Assembly (NCBI RefSeq): GCF_004000825.1
Contig: NZ_BILZ01000008.1
Coordinates: forward strand, 62,001 to 126,000
DNA from: Paenibacillus kobensis NBRC 15729
GTDB taxonomy: Bacteria; Bacillota; Bacilli; Paenibacillales; Paenibacillaceae
Length of the DNA stretch: 64,000 nucleotides
Direction of reading: 5' to 3'
In this document: in pieces, positions 50,446 to 59,167 of the stretch
Layout of the letters: the number at the start of each line of letters is the position of its first letter
Position numbering within the stretch: the stretch's first letter is position 1
Position numbers and translations under genes: made by a program
Notes under the pieces: model-generated
What the model saw: only the letters and a program-made list of their open reading frames with translations
Told to the model about the DNA's origin: nothing
The model's database searches: none

Positions 50446-50988
50446 TTAACCGAACATAATTAAACAAACTGCGATCGAAGCGGCAAAGCCAACGAGATCC
50501 GAGAACAACCCAACCTTAAGCGCATACCGGGAGCGGCGGATGCCGACAGCGCCGAAATAAACGGTGATCACATATAAGGTCGTATCCGTACTGCCTTGAA
50601 TCGTCGATGCGATTCGTCCTATTAGTGAGTCTGGTCCGTATGTTCGGATCAAATCAGTCGTATAAGCTAGCGACCCTGCGCCGGTCAGCGGCCGCAGCAA
50701 GCCTAGCGGCAGCACTTCGGCCGGTACGCCCAGAGAGCTTAGCATCGGCTTGAACGCCGCGAGCATGACATCCATGGCTCCGGACGCCCGAAACATGCTG
50801 ATCGCAACCATCATGCCTACGATATGAGGAATTATGCCGATTGCAGTACCGAAGCCTTCTTTGGCTCCTTCGACGAACGTTTCATACACAGGTACTTTCT
50901 TAAATGCCGCGTACAGCGGAATAAATACGATAAGAGCAGGAATCATCCAGACCGACAGCACCGACAGCCATTCAACCAACGGCCTCAC
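50446..50988 (-). CDS. spmB: Spore maturation protein B
   Basis: Membrane protein required, with SpmA, for full dehydration of the spore core. 180 residues, five hydrophobic segments. IVFIPLYAAFKKVPVYETFV, GFGTAIGIIPHIVGMMVAIS and LRPLTGAGSLAYTTDLIRTY are typical of the nucleoside-recognition Gate fold shared by both Spm proteins. The start used here is a GTG overlapping the end of spmA by 17 bases; a TTG three codons later is possible. Confidence 0.93.
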   Translation of the reverse strand: MRPLVEWLSVLSVWMIPALIVFIPLYAAFKKVPVYETFVEGAKEGFGTAIGIIPHIVGMMVAISMFRASGAMDVMLAAFKPMLSSLGVPAEVLPLGLLRPLTGAGSLAYTTDLIRTYGPDSLIGRIASTIQGSTDTTLYVITVYFGAVGIRRSRYALKVGLFSDLVGFAASIAVCLIMFG

Positions 50989-51616
50989 CCTTTCCGTTAG
51001 GCGGAGGCGACGCCGCGTACGGCGGCACCGGCGGCCTCTTCACCGCCCGGCTCCGGTACCACCTGTCCGCTGCTATTGCAGCGGCGGTGGCAACAGCGGT
51101 TGCCGCGATCGTCGAGCCGACGATCTCAGCAGCGTTCGCAGACTCGTATTGAAGCCGGATCGCGATCAGCGTAGTCGGTACAAGCGTAATACTGGATGTG
51201 TTGAGCGCCAGCAGCGTACACATAGCCGGTGTCGCCGTACTCGGATCCGGATTCAGCTTCTGTAGCTCCTGCATCGCCTTAATGCCCATCGGCGTCGCCG
51301 CATTGCCTAGCCCAAGCAGATTCGCAGCCATATTGCTCATAATGTAGCCGAGCGCTGGATGCTGGCGCGGAATGTCGGGGAACAAGTACCGGACCGCTGG
51401 CCCCATCATCCTGGACAATACGCGGAGCAATCCGGCATCTTCGCCGATCCGCATTAATCCAAGCCAGAATACAAGGATACTAATTAATCCGAAGCTGACC
51501 GTAACACCGGTCTTCGCACCGTCGAATGCTGCTTCGGTCACCGCTTCCAGCTTCCCTGTCACTGCGGCTGATACGACGCTGACAACAATCATAAACAACC
51601 AAATCCAATTGACCAT
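50972..51616 (-). CDS. spmA: Spore maturation protein A
   Basis: Partner of SpmB. 214 residues from the ATG at 51616 (MVNWIWLFMIVVSVVSAAVT); the open frame to 51769 overlaps dacF and is not used. LISILVFWLGLMRIGEDAGL, YIMSNMAANLLGLGNAATPM and TSSITLVPTTLIAIRLQYES identify the family. The C-terminal ~20 residues are Pro-rich (RPPVPPYAASPPPNGKGEAV), unlike the usual short end. In B. subtilis dacB-spmA-spmB form a sporulation operon, the same order as here. Confidence 0.93.
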   Translation of the reverse strand: MVNWIWLFMIVVSVVSAAVTGKLEAVTEAAFDGAKTGVTVSFGLISILVFWLGLMRIGEDAGLLRVLSRMMGPAVRYLFPDIPRQHPALGYIMSNMAANLLGLGNAATPMGIKAMQELQKLNPDPSTATPAMCTLLALNTSSITLVPTTLIAIRLQYESANAAEIVGSTIAATAVATAAAIAADRWYRSRAVKRPPVPPYAASPPPNGKGEAVG

Positions 51617-51623
51617 TCCAGTC

Positions 51624-52826
51624 TCACGCTCCTCCCCCGAATAGCGCTTTAACGACGGACTGAAGCGAATGCCGGAACGAGAAGCCTGCCGCGTCCGCGC
51701 TTGTCTCACGGTCCGCTGCCGGATACGGCCGTTTCTCCCTCCATAACAACCGTTCGCTTCCCGTCTCATAGACCGGTACAGAGCCGATCACGCGGCCGTC
51801 AAGCTCCCATTCAAGCGTTCCGCGTTCCCCAAGAACATAACGCGTGCTGCCCGTCTCGATCAGCTTCAGCTTCGACCGGAGCTCGGCTGCTTCGCCGTCG
51901 GCCAGCGCATAACGGAACGTACCTCCCGCGGCAAGCGGATATCCGCTGATCGGTTGGCCTTGCTTCGCAATGACGGTAAGTGAATAATGCTTGAAGCCCC
52001 AGTCCAGCATGCTGCGGTGATCGGACCAATCGTCCCGGTCGTTAATCGTCACTGCAGCAAGCTGCTGGCCGCCGCGCGTAGCGGAACTGACCAAACAGCG
52101 AAGCGCTGTTTTCGTATAGCCGGTTTTTACGCCGTCTGCCCCTTCATACAGCGCAAGCATCTTGTTTTTGTTCGTCCATTCATAATCCCACGGATCGTTC
52201 GGATTCGGCGCTTTCTTCACCCGCGTCTTGACGATTTGAGCGAAAGTCGGATTGTGCAGCGCATAAGCTGTAAGCTTGGCCAAATCGTTGGCTGTCGAAT
52301 AATGCCCGTCCTGATCGAGACCGGACGGATTCATGAACTGCGTATTCGTAAGCCCGATCCATTCGGCCTTCTCGTTCATCAGCTTAACGAACCCTTCGAT
52401 AGTGCCGCCGACATGCTCGGCAATGGCGGTTGCCGCATCGTTGCCCGAGCGGAGCATTAAGCCGTAAAGCATATCTTCCAGTTTCATCTCCTCGCCTGCG
52501 CGCAAATAGATGGAAGAGCCCTCTTTGCCGGCAGCTCGAACACTGACCTTCACTTTGCTGTTCAGATCGCCCTGCTCGATGGCCACTATGGCCGTCATTA
52601 TTTTCGTCAGACTCGCGATTCGCATCGGTTCGTCTCCGTTTTTCGTATACAAAATCCGTCCTGATGCGACATCAATCAAAGCTGCGCCCTTCGCTTGTGT
52701 GCTGATCGGCGACAGCTTCGCAGCGGCCGCAACAGATTGGAGACCGAACGTCCCAGCCAGCAGCACGATCGCAGCAGCGGCCGACAGCCGCCGAAAGCGC
52801 GGACGGCGCAACGATAACAAGCTCAT
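51624..52826 (-). CDS. D-alanyl-D-alanine carboxypeptidase (DacB/DacF type)
   Basis: Penicillin-binding protein that trims pentapeptides, here probably in the spore cortex. 400 residues, with an ATG start at 52826 that has GGAGGG 9 nt upstream. The signal sequence ends near residue 40 (AAAAIVLLAGTFGLQSVAAAA). Catalytic motifs: SLTK in RIASLTKIMTA, SGN in MLRSGNDAATA and KTG in ADGVKTGYTKT. ATG-adjacent place upstream of spmA is that of B. subtilis dacB. A longer C-terminal domain ends in a Gly/Ala tail. Confidence 0.9.
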   Translation of the reverse strand: MSLLSLRRPRFRRLSAAAAIVLLAGTFGLQSVAAAAKLSPISTQAKGAALIDVASGRILYTKNGDEPMRIASLTKIMTAIVAIEQGDLNSKVKVSVRAAGKEGSSIYLRAGEEMKLEDMLYGLMLRSGNDAATAIAEHVGGTIEGFVKLMNEKAEWIGLTNTQFMNPSGLDQDGHYSTANDLAKLTAYALHNPTFAQIVKTRVKKAPNPNDPWDYEWTNKNKMLALYEGADGVKTGYTKTALRCLVSSATRGGQQLAAVTINDRDDWSDHRSMLDWGFKHYSLTVIAKQGQPISGYPLAAGGTFRYALADGEAAELRSKLKLIETGSTRYVLGERGTLEWELDGRVIGSVPVYETGSERLLWREKRPYPAADRETSADAAGFSFRHSLQSVVKALFGGGA

Positions 52827-52945
52827 GCTCATGTACCCTCCCACAACGCTAAGGTGTAATTTGCCTGCTTGTACAGCTTATGCCTAACCGCCTTCCTTTA
52901 TGCTCGTCCCCCGCTCCTTGGGCCCTCAACCATGCGCACCAACGC

Positions 52946-52989
52946 AAAAAAGGACCGTCCGCAATCATCGACATGACTCGGAACAGCCC
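52946..52989 (-). terminator. Terminator of the response regulator gene
   Basis: Minus strand GGGCTGTTCC pairs with GGACGGTCC (9 pairs with two G-U and one bulge) and is followed by TTTTTTGCG, 38 bases after the stop at 53027. Confidence 0.65.
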
Positions 52990-53026
52990 TCTAATTTAGT
53001 TTCTTGAGAATATTTCATGGATCCAC

Positions 53027-53638
53027 TCAGCTCAACCAACCATTCTTGTTCGCAATGACGATTGCATCGATCCGGTTTTTCGCGTCAAGCTTACGGATGG
53101 CTTCGGACAGATAATTCCGGACCGTACCGGAGGTCAAGTACAGCCTCTCCGCTATATCCCTTGCTGACAAGCCGTCACCGGCGAGCCGAAGAACTTCCTG
53201 CTCCCGCTCCGACAGAGGATTCTCCGTCTCCCACAGCGACATGGCAAGCTCAGGGCTCACCGATCGGCCGCCTTCATATACTTTGCGCAGCGCTGCGCTA
53301 AGCTCGTCGAATGGCGAATCTTTCAGCAAGAATCCTCCGACGCCCGCCCGCATCGCTCTCTGAAAATAACCCGAACGTGAGAACGTTGTTAATATGACGA
53401 CTTTGCAGTTTAGCTTATTCGCCACTATCCGTTCCGCGACATCGAGCCCCGACATGCGGGGCATTTCGATATCGAGCAGACACAGATCAGGACGAAGCGA
53501 CTCGATCAGCTCGAGCGCCTGCTGGCCGTTATCGGCTTGCCCGATAACCTCGATGTCATCTTCCAGATCGAGCAGCGCGCTCAGCGCACCACGGAGCATT
53601 CCTTGATCCTCAGCGATTACGACCTTCATCTGTGTCAT
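53027..53638 (-). CDS. LuxR/NarL-family response regulator, DesR-like
   Basis: 203 residues: receiver with VVIAEDQGMLRGALSALLDL, phospho-Asp in LCLLDIEMPRMSGLDV and the following KVVILTTFSRSGYFQRAMRA, then a LuxR-type helix-turn-helix, SEREQEVLRLAGDGLSARDI and YLTSGTVRNYLSEAIRKLDA. It closely follows the B. subtilis DesR pattern, including the DSPFDEL segment after the receiver. It is the last gene of the exporter operon and probably activates it. Its signal is unknown; in B. subtilis DesK senses membrane fluidity. Confidence 0.92.
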   Translation of the reverse strand: MTQMKVVIAEDQGMLRGALSALLDLEDDIEVIGQADNGQQALELIESLRPDLCLLDIEMPRMSGLDVAERIVANKLNCKVVILTTFSRSGYFQRAMRAGVGGFLLKDSPFDELSAALRKVYEGGRSVSPELAMSLWETENPLSEREQEVLRLAGDGLSARDIAERLYLTSGTVRNYLSEAIRKLDAKNRIDAIVIANKNGWLS

Positions 53639-53648
53639 CCATCCTTCT

Positions 53649-54770
53649 CTATGTGCGGGCTACGAGCGGCACTCTAATAACCGTACGCGTACCGTTGCCT
53701 GCGCTGGATTCGAGCATGACCGCTCCTTCCACAAGCTTGAGCCGTTCTTTCATCCCCGACAAGCCATGGCCCGAGGCCAGGACGGCCGCCGGCACGTCTG
53801 CGATTCCGCATCCGTCATCGGCAACGATGAGTACGAGTCGGTCATCTTCGTTCCGCCTCTCGATGACACACTCTTTGGCACCGCTGTGCCGAACGACATT
53901 CGTTACGGCTTCACGCAAGCACATCCCCATAATATTGTTGATAATAGGCGACGCTTCTTCCGGGAGAAATTCGCCTTCGATCCGCAGTGAAATATTAGCC
54001 GTAGCAAGAAGCTGCTTCGCATGAATGATCTCGTCTTCGACGGTCGCCATATTCAAACCCGACACGAGCTCGCGAACTTGCTTCAACGCCGCCCGGGAAG
54101 TCGACTGAATGTCGCGCACTTCTTGTATGGCTCTCTCCGGATTTTTCGCGATTAGTTTCTCGGTTAATTCGCTCTTCAAAGTAATAAGAGATAACGAATG
54201 GCCAAGCGTATCATGCAGATCGCGCGAAATGCGCGCACGCTCCTCATTGGCCGAAAGTCTCGCGATCTCCTCGTTCGCCATGTTCAGCTTTTCCTTCAAT
54301 TCCTTGGAACGGCGCCCGATTCGGATCATGAGCGGAATGAACAGCATGACCAGCACGGTTGGGATCGTCAGGTATAAGTCATCCATCGCAATTTCGTTGC
54401 GGTTCGCCACGAATACGAACACCACTAGTGCGAGCAGCGCGAGCCAAGCCGTCAAGAGGTGCCGGTTCGAACGGAGCATCCCAATAACGGGCGTCGGATA
54501 GAAGCCCATGAACAAAAAGCTTGCATCATATTGATAGGCAAAATAACCGATAAGCGCAATTTGGGCAAGCACCAGAACCAACCGCCCAGTCTCGAATAAG
54601 AAACTGTATACATACACGACCGCGAACAGCAAGAGAACCGTTATGCCGGCAACGATATCTTCCGCCGAACGCTGCATAATAGCATGCAACGGAAAGGACA
54701 AGTATAGAAGCCAAATAAACGAGACGAACAAAGGCGGCCTCCCTGGAGACCGCGCATGAAAGTTGAACAT
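53649..54770 (-). CDS. Sensor histidine kinase, DesK-like
   Basis: 373 residues. Five or six membrane segments cover about residues 15-165, with a short cytoplasmic helix, then the dimerisation/His region ERARISRDLHDTLGHSLSLI and the ATPase part MCLREAVTNVVRHSGAKECV and ASGHGLSGMKERLKLVEGAV. RDLHDTLG is the His box of the DesK class. It follows the ABC-2 permease at 4 nt and precedes its regulator by 10. Membrane-composition or antibiotic sensing is plausible but not shown. Confidence 0.9.
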   Translation of the reverse strand: MFNFHARSPGRPPLFVSFIWLLYLSFPLHAIMQRSAEDIVAGITVLLLFAVVYVYSFLFETGRLVLVLAQIALIGYFAYQYDASFLFMGFYPTPVIGMLRSNRHLLTAWLALLALVVFVFVANRNEIAMDDLYLTIPTVLVMLFIPLMIRIGRRSKELKEKLNMANEEIARLSANEERARISRDLHDTLGHSLSLITLKSELTEKLIAKNPERAIQEVRDIQSTSRAALKQVRELVSGLNMATVEDEIIHAKQLLATANISLRIEGEFLPEEASPIINNIMGMCLREAVTNVVRHSGAKECVIERRNEDDRLVLIVADDGCGIADVPAAVLASGHGLSGMKERLKLVEGAVMLESSAGNGTRTVIRVPLVART

Positions 54771-54774
54771 AGAA

Positions 54775-55530
54775 CTAGACCGCTTCCTGTTTTTTCATGA
54801 TATAGGAGGATAATATCACAGCGCCGATAACATATGCACCAAGCACCAACACACCCATCCAGTCAAACGTGCCGCCGCCGATCAAATTGCGCGCCTCATA
54901 GCCGAGCCAATACGTCGGCATCGCATGCGCAATCACTTGCATCGTACTCGACATCGTTTCCGTTGGCGTCCACAGTCCGCCGAGCAACGACATGCTCATG
55001 TAGACGATCATGCCGACGACCTGTACGACGTCCGCATTGCGCACTGTACCGACAAGCGTGCCGATCGCCATGAACGAGAAGCTGCCGAACCAGATCCACA
55101 GTCCGCTCTCGATCCATAACGAACTGCTAAGATCGACTCCTTTGACCGTAGCAGCAACGATGAACAGGATAATAATCATGAACAAGTTGATAACCGCTTG
55201 CGCCGCAACTTTCGATACGACGAACGCCCATGACGGCAGCGGAGTAATTTTCAGCAGACGAGCCCATCCTTGCGAGCGTTCCTTCGAAAACTTCTGGCTG
55301 AGCGTCATGATGCCCGATCCCGCAACGCCGTACGCCGCCATCGACATTAAGTAGTATGCGCTCCAATCGATACCGCCGACTTGCATTTCCGAATCCATCG
55401 AAGAGGTGAAAATGAAGTAGAAAGCGATCGGCATAATAATCGTGAAGAAGACGAATCGTCTATTGCGCAGCGTGCGGAGCATTTCCACCTTGAATTGAGC
55501 GACCGCCGCTCTTCTCATCGTAATATCCAT
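54775..55530 (-). CDS. ABC-2 type transporter permease
   Basis: 251 residues with six segments. RTLRNRRFVFFTIIMPIAFY at the start, AAYGVAGSGIMTLSQKFSKE and GWARLLKITPLPSWAFVVSK then SMSLLGGLWTPTETMSSTMQ are the ABC-2 permease marks. The Arg-rich cytoplasmic N-terminus and the reentrant loop are typical of drug or lantibiotic exporters. It works with the ATPase at 55601-56497; the genes are 70 bases apart. Confidence 0.9.
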   Translation of the reverse strand: MDITMRRAAVAQFKVEMLRTLRNRRFVFFTIIMPIAFYFIFTSSMDSEMQVGGIDWSAYYLMSMAAYGVAGSGIMTLSQKFSKERSQGWARLLKITPLPSWAFVVSKVAAQAVINLFMIIILFIVAATVKGVDLSSSLWIESGLWIWFGSFSFMAIGTLVGTVRNADVVQVVGMIVYMSMSLLGGLWTPTETMSSTMQVIAHAMPTYWLGYEARNLIGGGTFDWMGVLVLGAYVIGAVILSSYIMKKQEAV

Positions 55531-55600
55531 ATCGTTAACCCCTTTTATACAGAATAGTCCATTGCCGCCGTTAGCCGTTCCGTTGAAGCGGCAATTACTC

Positions 55601-56497
55601 TTACTCTTGCAAGCTGCTGACGAGCGTACGGAATGCTTCCTCCAGACCGCCGCTTTGAATCTCGATATCTTTCATCGGGATTCCCCGTTGTACGAGCTCT
55701 ACGATAAGCTGGTCCGTATTGTTGCTGAACAGCTTTACCCGTCTGCCGCTCCACTCCGTCTCGGCAATACCCGGAATCGTCCGCAACCTTTCATTCGTCA
55801 CGCCGTCGCCTGCCGTGAACGCAATCGTCCGGCCGAGAGCGGTCGCCTTCACTTCGCTCGGCGTGCCGTCCGCAACCAAACGTCCGCCGTTAATGACGAT
55901 AATCCGGTCCGCGATCTGATCGGCCTCCTCTAAGTAATGTGTCGTCAGCACAATCGTACGGCCCTTATCGGCCATCGCTTTCACGGTGTCCCAGAACAAT
56001 TGACGTGAAGTGACGTCCATTCCGACTGTTGGTTCATCCAGGAACAGCACTTCCGGATCGCCGGCTGCTGCCATCGCGAAGCCGAGCCGTCGCTTCTGGC
56101 CGCCGGACAGTGCCGTTGCCATTTTGTTCTTCTCTTCCGCCAGACCGCTTATAGTGAGCAATTGCTCCAGCGACAGCGGCTTCTCATAATAATGGCGGAA
56201 CAAGTTGATCGTCTCAGCCACCGTCAAGCTGTCAATGACGCTGACGTCTTGCAGCATCGCGCCAATCCGGTCGCGAACCTTGCGGTGCTGCGGATCGTCG
56301 CCGAGCAGCTTGACGCTGCCGTTAGTCGGCTGCAATAGTCCAAGAATAAGCGATACGGTCGTCGTTTTCCCGGCTCCGTTCGGTCCAAGCAATGCGACAA
56401 CCGACCCTCTCTCAATCGTCAACGACAAGTTGTCGACCGCCTTTTTGCCTTTAAATATTTTGCTTACATTGCGAAGCTCAATAGCTGCTTCTTTCAT
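55601..56497 (-). CDS. ABC transporter ATP-binding protein (exporter)
   Basis: 298 residues from the ATG at 56497 behind GGGGATGAGCGG; an ATG seven codons upstream has no ribosome site. GPNGAGKTTTVSLILGLLQP is Walker A, LSGGQKRRLGFAMAAAGDPE the signature and VLFLDEPTVGMDVTSRQLFW Walker B; DEADQIAD-like H-loop HYLEEADQIADRIIVINGG follows. The ~70 C-terminal residues past the ATPase core are typical of DrrA/NatA-like exporters. First gene of the ATPase-permease-kinase-regulator operon. Confidence 0.92.
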   Translation of the reverse strand: MKEAAIELRNVSKIFKGKKAVDNLSLTIERGSVVALLGPNGAGKTTTVSLILGLLQPTNGSVKLLGDDPQHRKVRDRIGAMLQDVSVIDSLTVAETINLFRHYYEKPLSLEQLLTISGLAEEKNKMATALSGGQKRRLGFAMAAAGDPEVLFLDEPTVGMDVTSRQLFWDTVKAMADKGRTIVLTTHYLEEADQIADRIIVINGGRLVADGTPSEVKATALGRTIAFTAGDGVTNERLRTIPGIAETEWSGRRVKLFSNNTDQLIVELVQRGIPMKDIEIQSGGLEEAFRTLVSSLQE

Positions 56498-56688
56498 CCG
56501 CTCATCCCCGTTCTTCATTTATGATCATGATGCCTTAACCGTCCATGTTAACTGCTGCTCAATTGCTTATAACCAAATCATAACGAACACGGCTTAATCC
56601 CGATAGGCCAAAAAGTCATCACTTTCGGATGACAAATGTCATATGTACATCCATACCTATGAATGGAGCTCAATTTATAAGTGCATAA

Positions 56689-56723
56689 TAAAAAGCCCGC
56701 TTCGATTACGTATCGAAGCGAGC
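56689..56723 (-). terminator. Terminator of the ytfJ gene
   Basis: Minus strand GCTCGCTTCGAT and ATCGAAGCGGGC (12 bp with a G-U pair) followed by TTTTTATTA, 25 bases past the stop. Confidence 0.85.
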
Positions 56724-56747
56724 TTCTGTTAGTGTGAATACGGTGAA

Positions 56748-57200
56748 TTAGATGAGCGGGTCCGTTACCGATTCGTGCGAGTGATCCTTTTTCAGCATCC
56801 CTTGAATCCGGTCGAACACATGAGGTGCAGAATCGATGACACGCTCAATGAGATGCGTATTGTTGTCGAGCGGAACGACTTTGACCCCATGTGTGCCTAC
56901 GACGAGGAAAGCGATCGGCGTAATCGATACGCCGCCGCCGCTGCCGCCGCCGAACGGACTTTGTACCGATGCGGATTGGCCTTCATGCGGCGTAGACGAA
57001 TGGGAACCTCCGCTTGATGCCGAACCGTCTAGCCGGATGTCGCTGCCGCCTGCGACAAAACCGAATCCGACCTTGCTGATCGGCATAATGACACTTCCGT
57101 CAGGCGTTTGAACCGGGTCGCCGACAATAGTATTGACGTCGACCATCTCTTTAATATTTTCCATTGCAGTCTGCATGAGACCTTCAATCGGATGATTCAT
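56748..57200 (-). CDS. ytfJ: Sporulation protein YtfJ (GerW family)
   Basis: 150 residues. MNHPIEGLMQTAMENIKEMV begins the family domain, then TIVGDPVQTPDGSVIMPISK and VGFGFVAGGSDI, a low-complexity Ser/Gly stretch around residues 60-92, and SITPIAFLVVGTHGVKVVPL. The protein is needed for germination in other spore formers. In Bacillus ytfI lies directly upstream of ytfJ; here an ABC exporter and its regulator separate the two. The Gly/Ser linker in the middle is longer than I would expect. Confidence 0.9.
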   Translation of the reverse strand: MNHPIEGLMQTAMENIKEMVDVNTIVGDPVQTPDGSVIMPISKVGFGFVAGGSDIRLDGSASSGGSHSSTPHEGQSASVQSPFGGGSGGGVSITPIAFLVVGTHGVKVVPLDNNTHLIERVIDSAPHVFDRIQGMLKKDHSHESVTDPLI

Positions 57201-57402
57201 TGCTGCTCCTCCTCTGTGCGGTATGGATAAGGACTTCCGTACGCTTTTTGTATTGTGCCCTCACAGGGATGGAGTATGTATGACATCAAGCACCACATTT
57301 GAATTTCCATCGAACAAATTCAACATCAAGAACAAGATTGCTGGAGTCGTATCATCTGCTTAATTACTTAGCCCAATGGTTGTTCATACTAACGAGACCG
57401 TT

Positions 57403-59166
57403 CTAAGCAATCTCCTCTTCCGCTGACTCGGAGATCGACTGGCTGTTATACATCCGCCGGTACAGCGACGATTGTCCTATCAGTGTCTCATGGCTTCCAA
57501 CCGCTTGAATTTGCCCGTTGTCCATGACAACGATAAAATCTGCATCGCGAACGGTATACAATCGATGGGCAATCGTAATCGTCGTCTTGCCTGCCGACGC
57601 TAGGTCGAGCGACGACAATATCTCCTGTTCCGACTCCGAATCAAGCGCCGATGTCGCTTCATCCAGCAGCAGGATCGGCGCATCTCTTAACAGCGCTCTC
57701 GCTATCGCGACCCGCTGCTTCTGGCCGCCCGATAAGCCTGCCCCATGCTCGCCGACTTCGTTATCGATGCCAAGCGGCAGCTTCATGATAAAATCATGCG
57801 CGTTGGCTGCTTGTATCGCGTCAACGAGCTGCTGCTCCGTCGCATCCGGATTGCCGTGAAGCAGGTTATCCCGGATCGTTCCGGCGTACAAGCGCGTCTC
57901 TTGCGGTACCAGAGCGTAATAGGCTCGCAATTGATGGACATCCAGCTCCCGCACATCCATACCGTTCATACGGATCTCTCCGGCCTGAGCCTGCTGAAGT
58001 CCAAGCAGCAATTTCAGCAGAGTCGACTTGCCCGATCCGCTCGGACCGACAATGCCGATCCGTTGACCTTCCTTGATGGTCAGTGTTACGTCTCGCAGCG
58101 AACCCGAACCGCCTGACGTATCGCCGCCGTAGCTGAAGCTGACCCGGTCTAGTTCGAGCTGGCGGAATGCGGGGGAAGCTCCCTTTCGCTGATCGATTGA
58201 GTCCGACTCGACCGGACGATCGATCAGTTCAAATATCCGGTCTGCAGCGCCAACCGATTGTTGGACGCTGCCCCAGGTTGAAGCGAGCCCCGTGAACGGC
58301 CACGTCAGATGGTTCAATAATTGAATGAATGCGATAAGGCCGCCGATCGCCATCTTGCCGTCAGCGACAAAGTATGCGCCGCATACGAATGCAACGACGA
58401 ACGACATGAGTCCTACACCGCTGGCGACTCCCGCCACTGCCGCATTCAACCGGCCGCCTGCAAGTTCTGCCCCCATAACCTCTTTGCTCTTATCCCGGTA
58501 AATGCTGAACAGTTTGCGCTCGAGCCCGAACGTTTTGAACACAAGACTCGTGCTCAGCACATCCTGCAGGAACGTCTGCTTGCTCGCCATCCGCTCCTGA
58601 AGCTTCATCGCATTGCGATGGAGAGAACCGCCGAAGACAATGCCAACCAGAACCGTCGTAGGACCGATTAAGAGACAGATGAGTGCGAGCGGCCAATAGA
58701 TGTTTAGCAAAAATATAAATGAGGCGACAGCTAGCAGCGGATTCCGTATGAGCGACAGCAACGAGTGACCGAACAGATCGCCGATTGCTCCATTATCTGA
58801 TGTCAGACGTGCCGTCAGCTCGCCCGAATGCGTTCGTTCGAGCTCCTTGCCCGTTAATCTGACAATGACATTCATCGTATCGGTTCGCAGATCGGACCGT
58901 ATTCGCGATGATACCGCCGTTTTTAAATAAGTGTCCGAATAATGGAACAGCGCCGTAAGAACAAGCAGCACAGCGCCGGCAGCCAGCATCATTCCAAGCT
59001 TCGACATTTCGCCTGCAGCAGCAATGCTCGTCATTCGATTCAAATATTGCGCCGTAGCAAGCTCAATTCCAATGCCGACCAGCATACAGAACAGCAAGCC
59101 AGCGTACAGGAGCCGATACCTCTTCGTATAGGAGAATAGCCGTCGCAGCGAAGAACTTATTCTCAT
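57403..59166 (-). CDS. ABC exporter, permease and ATPase fused
   Basis: 587 residues, half-transporter of the ABC-B type. The membrane domain covers about 1-320 (AGLLFCMLVGIGIELATAQY, NIYWPLALICLLIGPTTVLV). The ATPase has GIVGPSGSGKSTLLKLLLGL, LVPQETRLYAGTIRDNLLHG, GAGLSGGQKQRVAIARALLR and LLLDEATSALDSESEQEILS. Probably works as a homodimer, exporting a drug, lipid or peptide. It is 1 base after an ArsR-type regulator gene and must be regulated by it. Confidence 0.93.
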   Translation of the reverse strand: MRISSSLRRLFSYTKRYRLLYAGLLFCMLVGIGIELATAQYLNRMTSIAAAGEMSKLGMMLAAGAVLLVLTALFHYSDTYLKTAVSSRIRSDLRTDTMNVIVRLTGKELERTHSGELTARLTSDNGAIGDLFGHSLLSLIRNPLLAVASFIFLLNIYWPLALICLLIGPTTVLVGIVFGGSLHRNAMKLQERMASKQTFLQDVLSTSLVFKTFGLERKLFSIYRDKSKEVMGAELAGGRLNAAVAGVASGVGLMSFVVAFVCGAYFVADGKMAIGGLIAFIQLLNHLTWPFTGLASTWGSVQQSVGAADRIFELIDRPVESDSIDQRKGASPAFRQLELDRVSFSYGGDTSGGSGSLRDVTLTIKEGQRIGIVGPSGSGKSTLLKLLLGLQQAQAGEIRMNGMDVRELDVHQLRAYYALVPQETRLYAGTIRDNLLHGNPDATEQQLVDAIQAANAHDFIMKLPLGIDNEVGEHGAGLSGGQKQRVAIARALLRDAPILLLDEATSALDSESEQEILSSLDLASAGKTTITIAHRLYTVRDADFIVVMDNGQIQAVGSHETLIGQSSLYRRMYNSQSISESAEEEIA

Positions 59167-59167
59167 C

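Noticed and set aside
55561-55595. Terminator between the ABC-2 ATPase and permease genes
   Set aside because: ATTGCCGC and GGCGGCAAT can form a hairpin, but no T-run follows on the minus strand; at most it affects mRNA stability or translation.
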